Below are positions 26,466 through 36,104 of a stretch of 64,000 nucleotides of DNA, piece by piece. The stretch is taken from the NCBI GenBank assembly GCA_963758555.1, contig CAVWVW010000003.1, forward strand, positions 1,550,001 through 1,614,000, written 5' to 3'. The stretch comes from CAIUMH01 sp963758555. Its GTDB lineage: Bacteria; Actinomycetota; Acidimicrobiia; Acidimicrobiales; RAAP-2. Under the pieces are notes generated by a model that ran no database searches, had not been told where the DNA came from, and saw only the letters and a list, made by a program, of their open reading frames with translations. Every line of letters starts with the position of its first letter. The first letter of the stretch is position 1. The position numbers and the translations under genes are program-made.

Positions 26466-28420
26466 CGGCGACGCTCGCTCCCGAGATCGTCAGCGCCGAG
26501 CCCGTCGCCACACGCCACGAGCGCGTCAAGACCCGCCAACGCGGGTGGTGGTTGCCGCTGGCGCTCTCCGCAGCCGGCGGAGCAGTCATCGTCGTCGCCC
26601 TCCCGTGGATCGATCCAACCACCGAGGGGACCACCGGCCTGATCTCAGCGGCTGGTCCGCTCTACGTCGCCGGCGTGATCCTGCTCAGCAGCGGCTTCGC
26701 CGCGGCACTGCTCTTTCACGACGTGCCCCGATGGCTGCTCGGCTGCCAGGTCGTGGCCTTCGTCGTCCTCGTGGTCGGTCTCGGAGCCCTCGTCGAGCCA
26801 GCCCCCGGCTGGCGATCAGCTACACCCACCTCGGCTTCGCCCAGTACATCGGGTCTCACGGCACGGCGCTGCCCCCCATCGATGCCCGAGCGGGCTGGCC
26901 CGGGGCCTTCTCGCTCATCGCCGTCCTCGAGTCGTGGATCGGGAGCAGCACCGGCTTCGTCATCGCCCGATGGGCGCCCGTGGTCTTCGACCTCCTGGCC
27001 ATCGCGCCGCTCTTCGTGCTCACCGGGATCGTCACGGACGATCGTCGGGCTCGGTGGCTGGCGATCTGGATCTTCTTCGCGGCGAACTGGGTGGAACAGG
27101 ACTACCTCTCCCCGCAAGCCCTCGCCTTCACGATGTACCTCGCCGTGATCGGCACGATCCTCGCCGTCTTCGGCCCACGCTCCGTGGTGGGCCATCGGGC
27201 TCCAGGCGTGCTCTTGAGGATCGTGCGACGAGCGCAGCGGAGCTTCACCCTTCACTCGTGGACCCCTCGCACACCGCTCAACCGGTCGCTGTCTGCCGCC
27301 ACCCGAGGAGCACTGCTCGCCTCCGTAGTGGCCATCTGCGCAGCGATGACCATGAGCCACCAGCTCACCCCCTACGTCCTGATCCTCGACGTCGCTGCGC
27401 TCGCCCTCATCGGCCGAACTCGCTTGGGGACCCTGACCTGGGTCCTGGTGCTCATGGCCGTCGCCTGGCTGTCGTTCGGGGCGTCGAGCTTCTGGTCCGG
27501 TCACCTCAGCCTCCTCACCGGCTCTGCAGGCAACGTCACCGGCAACGTCAGCGCGGGTGTCTCAGGGCGCCTCAAGGGCGACCCCGGCCACCTCCTGGTG
27601 CTCTGGTCGCGGATAGCGATCGTGGTCGCCCTCATGGCCACCGCCGCCCTCGGCCTGCTCCGCCATTGGATCCGCCACGCAGAACAGCTCTGGGTCCCGC
27701 TCTTGGCGGGCGTTCCGATCGTGCTGATCGGCTTCCAGAGCTACGGCGGCGAAGTCGTGATCCGGACGTACTTCTTCGCCCTGCCCTTCCTGGCCATCTT
27801 GAGCGCGGCCGCGATCTTCCCCGGGCGCGGTCGCGTCGCGCGGTCGACTCGTTCGAGCGGGATCCACGCCACGCTGGGGCTACGGCGGGCGGTGGGGACC
27901 ACGCTCGCGGGCCTCACCCGTGCTGCGATCCAGCTCACACCGATGGTGAGGGTGCTGACCGTCGCGGGTGTCGTCGCCGCCGCATCGCTGCTTGGGCTCG
28001 TGGCCCACTACGGGGCGGATCAGTCTGAGCAGGTGGGCGTCGGGAGAGCTCACGGCTCTGTCGTGGTTCTACGCCCACGTCCCACAGGGCTCAGACGCCT
28101 TCACCGCCTGCGTCAACCTGCCCTGGCGCTACGAGGGAGCTGCCTCGTACCGCTACAAGACGCTGGTCGCTGAGAGCTACGGCCACCCCCTCAAAGAGCT
28201 CCATCGCCTGCTGACGCCCGAGCGCGGCGCCTACTTCATCGCGTCAGACAGCCAAGAGGTGTGCGGTGAGCAGCAGCTGGGCCTCGCTCCCGGCTGGCTC
28301 GCCAGGTTGGAGTCGAGCCTCGTGGGGGTCGATCACGCCGCGCTCCTCTACCACGCGGACGGCGCACGGATCTATCGCATTCCCCAGCCCGAGCCCTTGA
28401 CTCGAGAGAGGAGCCAGTGA
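26462..28420 (+). CDS. Large polytopic membrane protein, first of two paralogues, frameshifted
   Basis: About 652 residues with 12 or more helices. The landmarks are YTHLGFAQYIGSHGTALP, DARAGWPGAFSLIAVLESW, RWAPVVFDLLAIAPL, ANWVEQDYLSPQALAF and SFWSGHLSLL. The same series occurs in the product of the gene at 30240, so they are paralogues. The aromatic-Asp loop pattern resembles GT-C-type glycosyltransferases or polysaccharide polymerases, but no family is firmly recognised. A -1 shift near 26805 (C run) and a +1 shift near 28039 interrupt it. The C-terminal about 120 residues are soluble (SWFYAHVPQGSDAFTAC). It may be the polymerase-like component. Confidence 0.7.
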
Positions 28421-28421
28421 C

Positions 28422-28892
28422 ATGAACTTCACCCAGCTTGACTACGACGGCTGGTCGAGGCTGCCGGAGCCAGCGGGGCCTCCGCCCAGTCGCCGAGCGC
28501 GCCGGGAGGCATCCGAGGCTCGCCGATGGCGCCAGCGAGCCGTCCTCGGCGCGATCCTCCTCGATGTTGCCGCCGTCGCCGCCACCTTGGTGCACGTCAC
28601 CGGTCCGGTGCGTGTCCTGCTCGGGCTCGGCTTCCTCCTCTTCGTCCCGGGCTTGGCGATCGTCGGCTGGCTGCGTCTCACCTGGCCAGCAGCCGAGCTC
28701 TCCCTCACCGTGGCGCTCAGCCTCTCGGTGGTGCTGCTCGGCTCCCAGGTCATGCTCTGGGTCCACTGGTGGCGCCCCGTCTCCCTCCAGGTGCTCGTGG
28801 GCGCGCTCGCTGCCGCCGCGCTGTGCGGCCAGCTCCTCCGGAGCCAGGCGCCGAGCCGCGAGCTCGAGGACGCCCTCGAGGAGCGATCGTGA
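28422..28892 (+). CDS. Small membrane protein (DUF1616-like hydrophobic core)
   Basis: A 156-residue protein with a soluble Pro/Arg-rich N-terminus (about 40 residues) and four hydrophobic helices. GPVRVLLGLGFLLFVPGLAIVG resembles the first helices of DUF1616-type membrane proteins found in surface-glycan loci. The ATG has a GAGGAG site within the upstream gene end. The stop overlaps the next gene start (GTGA). No catalytic residues are evident, so it is probably an accessory subunit of the polysaccharide machinery. Confidence 0.7.
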   Translation: MNFTQLDYDGWSRLPEPAGPPPSRRARREASEARRWRQRAVLGAILLDVAAVAATLVHVTGPVRVLLGLGFLLFVPGLAIVGWLRLTWPAAELSLTVALSLSVVLLGSQVMLWVHWWRPVSLQVLVGALAAAALCGQLLRSQAPSRELEDALEERS

Positions 28893-29119
28893 CCTGGTCG
28901 GCTGCGATCTCGATGGCGACGTTCATCCGTGCCGACTCGACGGTGGCAGGCATCACGATCTCGCTCGTCTTGGGCGGGCTGCTCGTGGTGCGCATGTTCA
29001 CCCGGGAGCTCGCCACCGCACCACCGCAGGTCCTCATCCGATCGCTTGACGTCTCTATCGCTCTGCTCTTCGTCGTATTCGCCATCATCATCTGGGAGAG
29101 GTTCCATGTCCTTGGTTGA
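28889..29119 (+). CDS. Very small two-helix membrane protein
   Basis: A 76-residue product starting from a GTG that overlaps the upstream stop (GTGA). Two hydrophobic helices (SLVLGGLLVVRM and LDVSIALLFVVFAIII) are joined by a short polar loop. The last 14 bases overlap the start of the pyruvyl transferase gene, and its codons include that gene's ribosome-binding site. This tight coupling supports a real gene. No family is recognised. It may be a small subunit stabilising the membrane complex. Confidence 0.65.
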   Translation: MTWSAAISMATFIRADSTVAGITISLVLGGLLVVRMFTRELATAPPQVLIRSLDVSIALLFVVFAIIIWERFHVLG

Positions 29120-30207
29120 CAGACATCACTGCGCGACGTGCTCGTGCGCCACACCCACCGTCGGAGCACCGACGATCAGCTACCTCGGTTGGTCGGGCCA
29201 GGGGAACTTGGGCGACGACGCCATCCACGATGCCTTGGCGTCGGCGCTCCCGAACCTGGTCCTCGAACGCCAATCGCTGCGCGCCCGTGAGATCGCCACC
29301 TCCGTGCTGGCCAGCCAGAAGGTGAGGCGACACGAGCCACTGCTCCTCGGCGGTGGGACCGTGATCGGCAGGAAGAACTGGCGCCTCCCCCTCCGCCTCC
29401 ACATGGCGCTCACCTCCAAGCGGCCTCTCTTCATGATCGGCGCGGGTGTGGAGGACCCCGTCTTCCAGGGACGACACTCGTTCTCCTCCGACGACGAGCT
29501 CTCACGCTGGGTGCCCATCCTGCGCGAGTTCGACCGGGTGACGGTCCGCGGCCCGCGGTCGGCTCGCTTGCTCGGCGACGTCGGCGTCGAGGCCGAAGTC
29601 GTAGGAGATCCCGCCCTGCTGTGGGCGAGGCCTCCCTTCGAGGTCGAGCCCGGCCTCATGGCGGTCAACCTCGGCTACGGCAGCGATCTGTGGTCCAACA
29701 GCCAGGTGACGGTGCTGAAGGAGATCGCTCCCGCGATCCGTCGCTACTACGAGGCTGGCTGGCGGTTCCGCTTCTTGATCGCCAACCTCGAAGACGCCCA
29801 GTGGAGCCGCTTCTGCGTGGCGCTCGCCCAGCTCCCCCCTGAGAGCTACGAGGAGATCGTGGCCGTTCGACCCGAGGTCTTCTTGGCCTCGGTGGCCTCG
29901 TGCGAGGTGATCGTCGGGCAGCGACTGCACGCCCTCGTCCTCGCTTCGGCGGCCGGAGTCCCCGGCATCATGCTCGAGTACCAGCCCAAGTGCAGAGACT
30001 TCATGGAGTCGATCGACAGCGCCGAGCGGAGCCTGCGAACCGACCACCTGACCTCTGATCAGCTCATCGAGGCCCTCGATGAGCTGCACGGGATCGAGAG
30101 AGATCGCAGCGGCCACGCTCGGCCAAGCGGTGGCCGAGTATCGCCGGCGCCTCACCTTCGAGGTCAGTCGCATCGCGTCGCACCTCGGGATCGAGGTCAC
30201 GCCCTGA
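29106..30207 (+). CDS. Polysaccharide pyruvyl transferase family protein, frameshifted
   Basis: About 366 residues. The family start is ISYLGWSGQGNLGDDAIHDAL, then LLLGGGTVIGRKNW, then RSARLLGDVGVEAEVVGDPALLW, and the C-terminal ASCEVIVGQRLHALVLASAAG block with an EYQPKC motif. These enzymes transfer pyruvate from phosphoenolpyruvate to form ketals on exopolysaccharide or cell-wall sugars. The ATG has GAGAGG upstream, inside the preceding gene. A +1 shift near 30108 leads to the natural C-terminus ASHLGIEVTP; without correction the frame runs on into the next gene. The product would carry negatively charged pyruvyl groups. Confidence 0.85.
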
Positions 30208-30239
30208 GCGCTGTGCTCGAGCTTCAGGAGGCCACCAGC

Positions 30240-32032
30240 GTGGACCTCCTCCCCATCGCGCCCGCCTCGAGGCGCCCTCGGGGTCGCCTCGCAGCGCGGG
30301 GCTCTCTCGTGCTGTGCGCCTTCGGTCTCTTCATGTGGCTCTGGGCCGTCAGCGTCGCCGACCCCTCGCGCATGGGGAACTTCGGCCTCTCGACGATCCT
30401 CGGCTGGCAGTACGGCGTGGCCGTGGTGGCCGTGGCCGGGTCCATCACCTGGGAGCTGACACGCGAGCGTCCGCGCCCGCTGCCCTGTGTCCTCGCCTTG
30501 CTGATCGTGCTCTTCGCCACGGCGCCGGCCATCGAGCCGATCGCCAGGTTCCCGACGGCGTGGGTCCACGCGGGCTTCATCACCTACATCCAGGCGCACG
30601 GCTCGATCCTGCCCAGCTACGACGCTCGGTTCAGCTGGCCTGGCTTCTTCTCGCTCAGCGCGGTCTTAGACGTGATCACCGGTCAGCACGATCCGGTGGT
30701 CTTCCTCAAGTGGGCTCCTGTCGTCTTCGAGCTGCTCTACTTCGCGCCGCTGCGCGTGATCGCCAAGTCGACCACCAGCGACGTGCGGGCCGGCTGGATC
30801 GGCACGGTCCTCTTCTACGCCGTCAACTGGATCGACCAGGACTACTTCTCGCCCCAGGCGTTCAACATGCTCCTGTTCCTCACGATCCTCGCTTGCGTCC
30901 TGTCGTACTGGTCGCCTCGGAGGATCGAGCCACGAGCCGGGCGCTGGTCGCTTCGCAAGTGGCGCCGAGGCCTCGGGCAGGTCGACGGCACGCTCGGCGC
31001 CTCACGGCAGATCGGGCTCGAGCTGGTCCTCGTCGTGCTCTGCGCCGCCTGCGTGGCCAGCCACCAGTTCACGCCCTACGCGCTCGGTGGTCGCCCTGTG
31101 CTCGTGCGTGGCATGCCGTCGGCTCCCCGGGCTCGAGCTCCCGCTCCTCGTCGGCGTCATGGCCGTCGCCTGGTTGAGCTTCGCCACCGTGAGCTTCTGG
31201 TCCGGACACCTCAGCCTGCTCTTCAAGGGCACAGGAGACCTCACCGCCTCGCTCCACCAGAACGTGGGCCAGCGTGTGGTCGGGGCACCGGCACACCGCC
31301 AGGTCATCGAGCTGCGGCTCTTCGTGACCATGCTGCTCGGCGCGCTGGGCGCGCTCGCGGCGTGGCGCCGCCGTGGCCAGGGGCGAGCACTTGAGCTGCT
31401 CGCCCTCACGCCCTTCGTGCTGCTGGCAGGAGGCAGCTATGGCGGCGAGGCCCTGCTGCGCTGCTTCCTCTTCTCGCTCCCGTTCGCCAGCCTGCTGGCC
31501 GCGCATGCCTTGGTGCCGCTCCTCGCGAGCCCCGAGCGAAGCGCGCGTCGACGCTGGGCTGGCGCCACCGGTCTCACGGTGGCCTTCGTCGTCTTCGCCC
31601 TGCTCCTGACCGTGGTGCGGGGGGGCAACGATGCCTTCGAGTCCTTCGACAACAACGCTCGTGCGGCCGTGCTCCTCGTCTACGCCTCGGCGGAGCCCGG
31701 CGCCAGGCTGGCGGCCACGACACCCTCGACCGACCAGCTCCCCTGGCGAGACGAGGGTCTCGGCACGTGGCGCTACACCGACTCGACCACGTCGACCAGC
31801 GCTGCGATGGTGGCGCCGCTCGCTGCTCCACCAACGTGCCGACTGGGTGGTGCTCACGAGGAACGAGGAGCGCTGGGGCGAGCTGGTCGCTGGGCTCAAG
31901 CCCGGCTGGCAAGGCCAGGTCCAAGACCAGCTGGTCGCCCACGGCTACAGCGTGTTTCGGCGCTGGTCCACGGCGCTCGTGCTTCGCCGAGATGCCGCAG
32001 CGGTCAGGCACCACGCGCCGCGAGGCACCTGA
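30240..32032 (+). CDS. Large polytopic membrane protein, second of two paralogues, frameshifted
   Basis: About 596 residues. The GTG start at 30240 is preceded by AGGAGG. It matches the protein at 26462 segment by segment: GFITYIQAHGSILPSYDARFSWPGFFS, KWAPVVFELLYFAPL, VNWIDQDYFSPQAFN, SFWSGHLSLLF. Twelve or so helices are followed by a soluble C-terminal region ending ALVLRRDAAAV. Two +1 shifts, near 31086 (CTC-G-GTG) and near 31822 (CTC-G-CTG), interrupt it. The conserved aromatic-Asp loop suggests a GT-C-like or polymerase function, which is inference. It converges on the glycosidase gene with only 7 bp between stops. Confidence 0.7.
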
Positions 32033-32039
32033 GGAGCGC

Positions 32040-33428
32040 TCAGGTCCCCGGCTGGGTCAGCACCTCGTAGGGCGCGAGCGTGACCGACCTGCCGGGTGGG
32101 CCGACCACGACCGGCTCATCGGTGGCGTTGACCGCCAGCGTGGTCGGCCCGTCGACGAGCAGCTGGGTGCCGGGAGGACCGACGAGCGTCGCGGTGTGGC
32201 CTGGCATGAGGTCGTGGGTGACGAGGTCGAAGACCGAGGCGAGACCGGTGGCTTGCCCGCCCTGCGGGGTCGTCGTCGACGTCCACAGAGCGGGGCTGTG
32301 GCTCCCTCGATAGCGCTCGGGGTCCCAGAGCATCACGGTCTGGGCACCTGAGGAGAGGATCTGGAGGAGCGCCGAGGTGGCGAGCGAGAGCCACGCCGCG
32401 CTGTTGCCTCGGACTCCCGGCATCCCGACGTAGTACTCGCTCCACCAGATGGGAAGGGTCGTCTGCGCACGGAGCCAGTCGTCGACCTGGGCGAACATCG
32501 CCGTGGCGGCCGCCGGGTTCGTCGGCAGGGGGCCACCTCTCGGCTGGAGACCCCCGTCGACGGAGAGGAACTCCGCGCCCACCGCGTGCGACAGCCAGTA
32601 GGAGATCGCATCGAGTGAGCGCTGATCGATCGTGCCCCACGCGCCGGTGAGCGAGGAGGGGTAGCCACCGGCGGAGGGATCGCCCCACGTGTCGATGGTG
32701 ACGTACGGCCCCCCGATCTGTGCGGTCGGAGCCACCGCTCGCACGGCTTCATAGACGTCGTTGTAGAGGTGCGTGTAGCGGGCCGCGTTCCACGTGTTGG
32801 TCGCCTGATCCCAGAAGCCCTTGAGCTCGCTCCAGACCTGGAAGTAGTGGACCTCGGGGTAGCGCTCGGCGATCATCGCCGCCAGCTGCGCGAAGGCCTG
32901 GAAGTGAGCGGGCGTCGGGGCCTGGTTGATGTGCGACCAGTCGGTGGTCCCCGCTTGTCCTCCCTTCATCCAGTCGGGCGCCCCGGCCAAGGTGAGCACG
33001 GGCGTGGCACCGGTCGATTCGATGAAGGCCACGCGCCGATCGAGGCTGGCCCAGTCATAGACCCCGGGGCTCGGCTCAGGGTTGTCGACCCCCCAGCCCA
33101 TGATGGGCTGCTCAACGTAGGACACCGCCTGGCTCAGGACCTGCTGGGCAGAGGAGACGGCTGGCGGCGACCGCCAGGGATCGGCGGAGACCTGGGTGAG
33201 GTCGGCGCCGAGCTTGAGGGAGGGCACGAAGGGAACGAGGGACGTCCTGGTGGCCGAGCCGGTCGACGACCAGGTCAGCGTCATCGCCATGACGACGACC
33301 ACGAACAGCAGAAGCACCCCTCGAGCGTGCCGACGAAGCGCAGCCCAGACGCGAGGGGTCGATGGGTGGAGCGTCGGTGGTTCGAGCGCCGGTGGTTCGA
33401 GGGCTGAGCAGCGCGGGCCGTCGCTCAC
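32040..33428 (-). CDS. Membrane-anchored glycoside hydrolase (GH39/cellulase-like clan A fold)
   Basis: About 462 residues. One N-terminal transmembrane helix (GVLLLFVVVVMAMTLTW) follows a short Arg/Pro-rich cytoplasmic tail, so the catalytic domain is outside. A TIM-barrel glycosidase is indicated by GWGVDNPEPSPGVYDWASLD, TPVLTLAGAPDWM, then YFQVWSELKGFW (acid/base Glu position) and LPIWWSEYYVGMPG (candidate nucleophile Glu). It may trim or release the exopolysaccharide. The GTG at 33428 is chosen over an Arg-rich extension to 33572. It lies downstream of the sugar transferase on the same strand, behind the second riboswitch. The frame is intact. Confidence 0.75.
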   Translation of the reverse strand: MSDGPRCSALEPPALEPPTLHPSTPRVWAALRRHARGVLLLFVVVVMAMTLTWSSTGSATRTSLVPFVPSLKLGADLTQVSADPWRSPPAVSSAQQVLSQAVSYVEQPIMGWGVDNPEPSPGVYDWASLDRRVAFIESTGATPVLTLAGAPDWMKGGQAGTTDWSHINQAPTPAHFQAFAQLAAMIAERYPEVHYFQVWSELKGFWDQATNTWNAARYTHLYNDVYEAVRAVAPTAQIGGPYVTIDTWGDPSAGGYPSSLTGAWGTIDQRSLDAISYWLSHAVGAEFLSVDGGLQPRGGPLPTNPAAATAMFAQVDDWLRAQTTLPIWWSEYYVGMPGVRGNSAAWLSLATSALLQILSSGAQTVMLWDPERYRGSHSPALWTSTTTPQGGQATGLASVFDLVTHDLMPGHTATLVGPPGTQLLVDGPTTLAVNATDEPVVVGPPGRSVTLAPYEVLTQPGT

Positions 33429-33687
33429 GGCGCGTGGCCCCGCACGGCGATCGTCAGGACGCCAGCCATGTGCTGGAGGGTGGCCGACCGCCGAGGCATC
33501 GAGCGTCGATCGCCCCGGCGCCCCCAGAGGTCCACGTCGTAGAGCCCGATGGCCCGAGACACGTGGCGACACGGACGCTCTCTCGCTCCTTCGATCGAGA
33601 CGAAGAACTCCCGCCTGGACATGTTGACCTCTCGGATCGAGTCGACGCCCTCTCCGGCGCTCGGGGCGGACCTAGGAGTTGGCTCTC

Positions 33688-35226
33688 TCAGATGACGGCT
33701 GGTTCACGAGGCGGCCTTGTCCTTCTTCTGCTCCGCGTGGCGGAAGTCGGATTGGACACGTCCCTCCGGACGGCTGGCACTCTTCGTGCGCGTGCGAGCC
33801 GCTTCGGCCCGAACGCCTGCACGGGTGACTCTGTGCTCCAGCCCGCCGCCAAGGTCTCGCCTCGCCCTCCGCCGCGAAGGAGCCGTCCCGGCGTGAGCAC
33901 GATGATCCGCAGGTCCATCCACATCGACCAGTCGCGCACGTACTGGCAGTCAAGCCGAGACAGCTCGTCGGGGCGAAGCTCGTGCTGTCCACAGACCTGC
34001 CAGATGCCGGTCAAGCCGGGCCGGACCTCGAAGCGCCGCTCCGCCCAGATGGGGAGCGATCGGCATTCCTGCTCGAGCAGCGGACGAGGGCCCACCAAGG
34101 ACATCTCGCCGCGCAGGACGTTGAGGAACTGGGGGATCTCGTCGATGCCGGTTCGTCGGATGAAGCGACCGATCTTGGTCTTGCGGTCGTCCTCGTCTGC
34201 CCAGCGCGCCTGTCGTGAGCCCGTCGACGAGGTGTCGTCGTCGCGCTCCTCGCATCGCATCGATCGGAGCTTGAGCACCTCGAACTCGTGGCGGTCTCGA
34301 CCGAGCCGGGCCTGCCTGAAGAGCGCAGGCCCCGGAGAGTCCAGACGGATGAGGAGGGCGAGGACGAGCAGCAGCGGTCCCGTGATCACCAAGACGAAGG
34401 CTGCGCCCACCACGTCGACGATGCGCTTGAGCACCTTGCCGATCGGACGCGGCGACTCGCCCATGGTGACCACCGTCAGCCCGTGGAGATCGTGGAGCTC
34501 CGACTCCCAGCCGGTCAGCTCGAAGAAGCGCGGCACGATGTCGACGGCGACGCGATCGCTGAGCTGGCGAAGGGTCCAGGCAGTCGTCTCCGGGTGGCTG
34601 TTCGAGAAGGCCACCACGACTCGGTCGACCTCTTGTGCCTCGCAGATCGACGGCAGGTCGTCAAGGCCCCCGAGCACCGCTCCTGACCCCATCGGATCAT
34701 CGTCCACGAACCCCAAGAGCTCGACCTGCTTCGAGCGCCTGAGCCGAGCGGCGACGTCCTCTGCGATGACACCGGTCCCCAGCACCACGATGCGAAGCGG
34801 TCTCGTCAGGTTGTCGCGCGTGAGCCGCAGGACCACCGCGTTGACCACCGGCAGGACCAGCGAGCAGCAGGCGAAGGTGAGCAGCACAGCCTCCGCCGGG
34901 ATCTTCGCTCCCACCGTGGCCGGGAAGACCGCATCGAGGCTGAGCAGCACGACCGTCGTCGTGAGCGTGGCTCCAAGCAGCGAGCCGATGGAGTCGGCCG
35001 CGTTCATCGAGATGGACCGGGTGCTCTTCTCGTACGACTTGCGCAGCCGCAGGACGATCAACAGCATCACCGTGCACGTCGCCATGAAGAGCGCGGTGGC
35101 ACCTGCACCTCTCGTCGCGCTCTGCTCAGGCCAGGGACCGAGCAGGAAGACCGACCCGGAGATGAGCAGCGTCACCGCGGCGTTCACCACGAAGAGCAGC
35201 TGGCGATGCGCCGACTGGTTCTTCAT
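33688..35226 (-). CDS. Undecaprenyl-phosphate sugar phosphotransferase (polyprenol glycosylphosphotransferase)
   Basis: At least 512 residues. Four N-terminal helices are followed by a Rossmann-like domain (IVVLGTGVIAEDVAARLRR). The bacterial sugar transferase domain has KRIVDVVGAAFVLV, a membrane re-entrant helix, SPGPALFRQARLGRD, then RTGIDEIPQFLNVLRGEMS and SLVGPRPLLEQE, with RPGLTGIWQVCG. It transfers a sugar-1-phosphate onto undecaprenyl phosphate, the first committed step of the pathway. The open frame reaches 35451 but runs through the riboswitch. The ATG at 35226 is the safe in-frame start. A GTG at 35336, ideally spaced from AAGGAG after the riboswitch, is in another frame and would need a one-base deletion. 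Confidence 0.88.
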   Translation of the reverse strand: MKNQSAHRQLLFVVNAAVTLLISGSVFLLGPWPEQSATRGAGATALFMATCTVMLLIVLRLRKSYEKSTRSISMNAADSIGSLLGATLTTTVVLLSLDAVFPATVGAKIPAEAVLLTFACCSLVLPVVNAVVLRLTRDNLTRPLRIVVLGTGVIAEDVAARLRRSKQVELLGFVDDDPMGSGAVLGGLDDLPSICEAQEVDRVVVAFSNSHPETTAWTLRQLSDRVAVDIVPRFFELTGWESELHDLHGLTVVTMGESPRPIGKVLKRIVDVVGAAFVLVITGPLLLVLALLIRLDSPGPALFRQARLGRDRHEFEVLKLRSMRCEERDDDTSSTGSRQARWADEDDRKTKIGRFIRRTGIDEIPQFLNVLRGEMSLVGPRPLLEQECRSLPIWAERRFEVRPGLTGIWQVCGQHELRPDELSRLDCQYVRDWSMWMDLRIIVLTPGRLLRGGGRGETLAAGWSTESPVQAFGPKRLARARRVPAVRRDVSNPTSATRSRRRTRPPREPAVI

Positions 35227-35348
35227 CGCGTCGTCTCGCTCGCGGGCGCCCACCAGCAGCAGGAGCGAGGACCGTTCCGTTCGTCGCCGTAGCTCCCAAG
35301 CGACGCTCGGGAACCGATGAGCCTGTCGAGGGGCACTGCCCGCTCCTT

Positions 35349-35427
35349 CGTTCGGTAGCACGGCCAGCCGCTGGGGCTCCGTTGCTTTGCGTCCCCATCT
35401 CACGATGGGTTTGCCTTTATCGCTGAA
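35349..35427 (-). promoter_or_regulatory. c-di-GMP-I (GEMM) riboswitch, right copy
   Basis: Read leftwards, the elements are TTCAGCGATAAAGGCAAACC, a perfect P2 stem CCCATC/GATGGG with a GTGA tetraloop (35394-35409), GACGCAAAGCAACGG, a P3 arm, and CCGTGCTACCG. It runs straight into CGAACGAAGGAG. The Shine-Dalgarno AAGGAG is at 35343-35348, with a GTG at 35336. The 5' and 3' flanks repeat those of the left copy almost exactly, while P2 and P3 differ by compensatory changes, which is good evidence of a conserved structured RNA. It precedes the sugar transferase/glycosidase operon. Confidence 0.92.
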
Positions 35428-35673
35428 TAGGAGAACCGTACTGGCCATCACCAGGGCCGCGGAAGGAAAATTCGCCCCTCACCTCTCCGGAGCGTGGCCT
35501 TTGCGCGTCGAGGCTCGAGGCTGTGCAGCGGCTCAGCGGCCGCCACGACGCAGGCGGCTGCCCTCCTCTTGGCCAGGATGCCGTCGCAGAGCGAAGGGCC
35601 GCACGAGCACCGTGGCTGGGGTTCGGCCCGACGGGGCTTCTCGCCCCGCCCGTGGGCGAGGGCGTGGGACCCC

Positions 35674-36090
35674 TCAGCGAGCCAGCGCGACGACCGCTCG
35701 GCCTGGTGCCAGCTTGGCGCCGTCCTGATCCTCCGTCCACACCTCGAGCTCGACGACGGTCTCACCCTCGACCTCGCTGAGGGCGGTGACCGTGCCTCGG
35801 GCCGTCACGGTCTGGCCCTTGGTGTTGGGCGCTCTGAACTGGCACGAGAGCGAGAGGATCCGTCCGTTGTCTCCCACCCAGGCACGAAGCAGGTCGTGGA
35901 GGTAGGCCCACTGGAGGTTGCCCATGCCGAAGGCTGTCGGGTACCCCGCCTCTCGACCGGCTTCGTCGTCCATGTGGATGGGGACGAACTCGTCGTTGAC
36001 GGCGGCGTAGCGATTCCAGTTGTCGAAGCCCGTCGATCGCTCGAAGGTCCCGACGGAGTCACCCACCTTGAGCGTCGCGTGATCAGCCAT
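35674..36090 (-). CDS. MaoC-like (R)-hydratase, hot-dog fold subunit
   Basis: A 138-residue hot-dog protein. The hydratase-type signature is WNRYAAVNDEFVPIHMDDEAGREAGYPTAF, giving the catalytic Asp/His pair (the D..P.H arrangement). GMGNLQWAYLHDLL then supplies the central helix. It resembles the HadB-type half of mycobacterial (3R)-hydroxyacyl dehydratases. The partner at 36105 lies 14 bp upstream on the same strand, and together they probably form a heterodimer acting on 3-hydroxyacyl-CoA or acyl-ACP. The substrate chain is unknown. Confidence 0.85.
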   Translation of the reverse strand: MADHATLKVGDSVGTFERSTGFDNWNRYAAVNDEFVPIHMDDEAGREAGYPTAFGMGNLQWAYLHDLLRAWVGDNGRILSLSCQFRAPNTKGQTVTARGTVTALSEVEGETVVELEVWTEDQDGAKLAPGRAVVALAR

Positions 36091-36104
36091 CTGTGCCCCT
36101 CTTC

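Noticed and set aside
35226..35451. N-terminal 75 residues of the longest sugar transferase frame
   Set aside because: They translate through the riboswitch and the structured RNA evidence is much stronger than coding evidence there.
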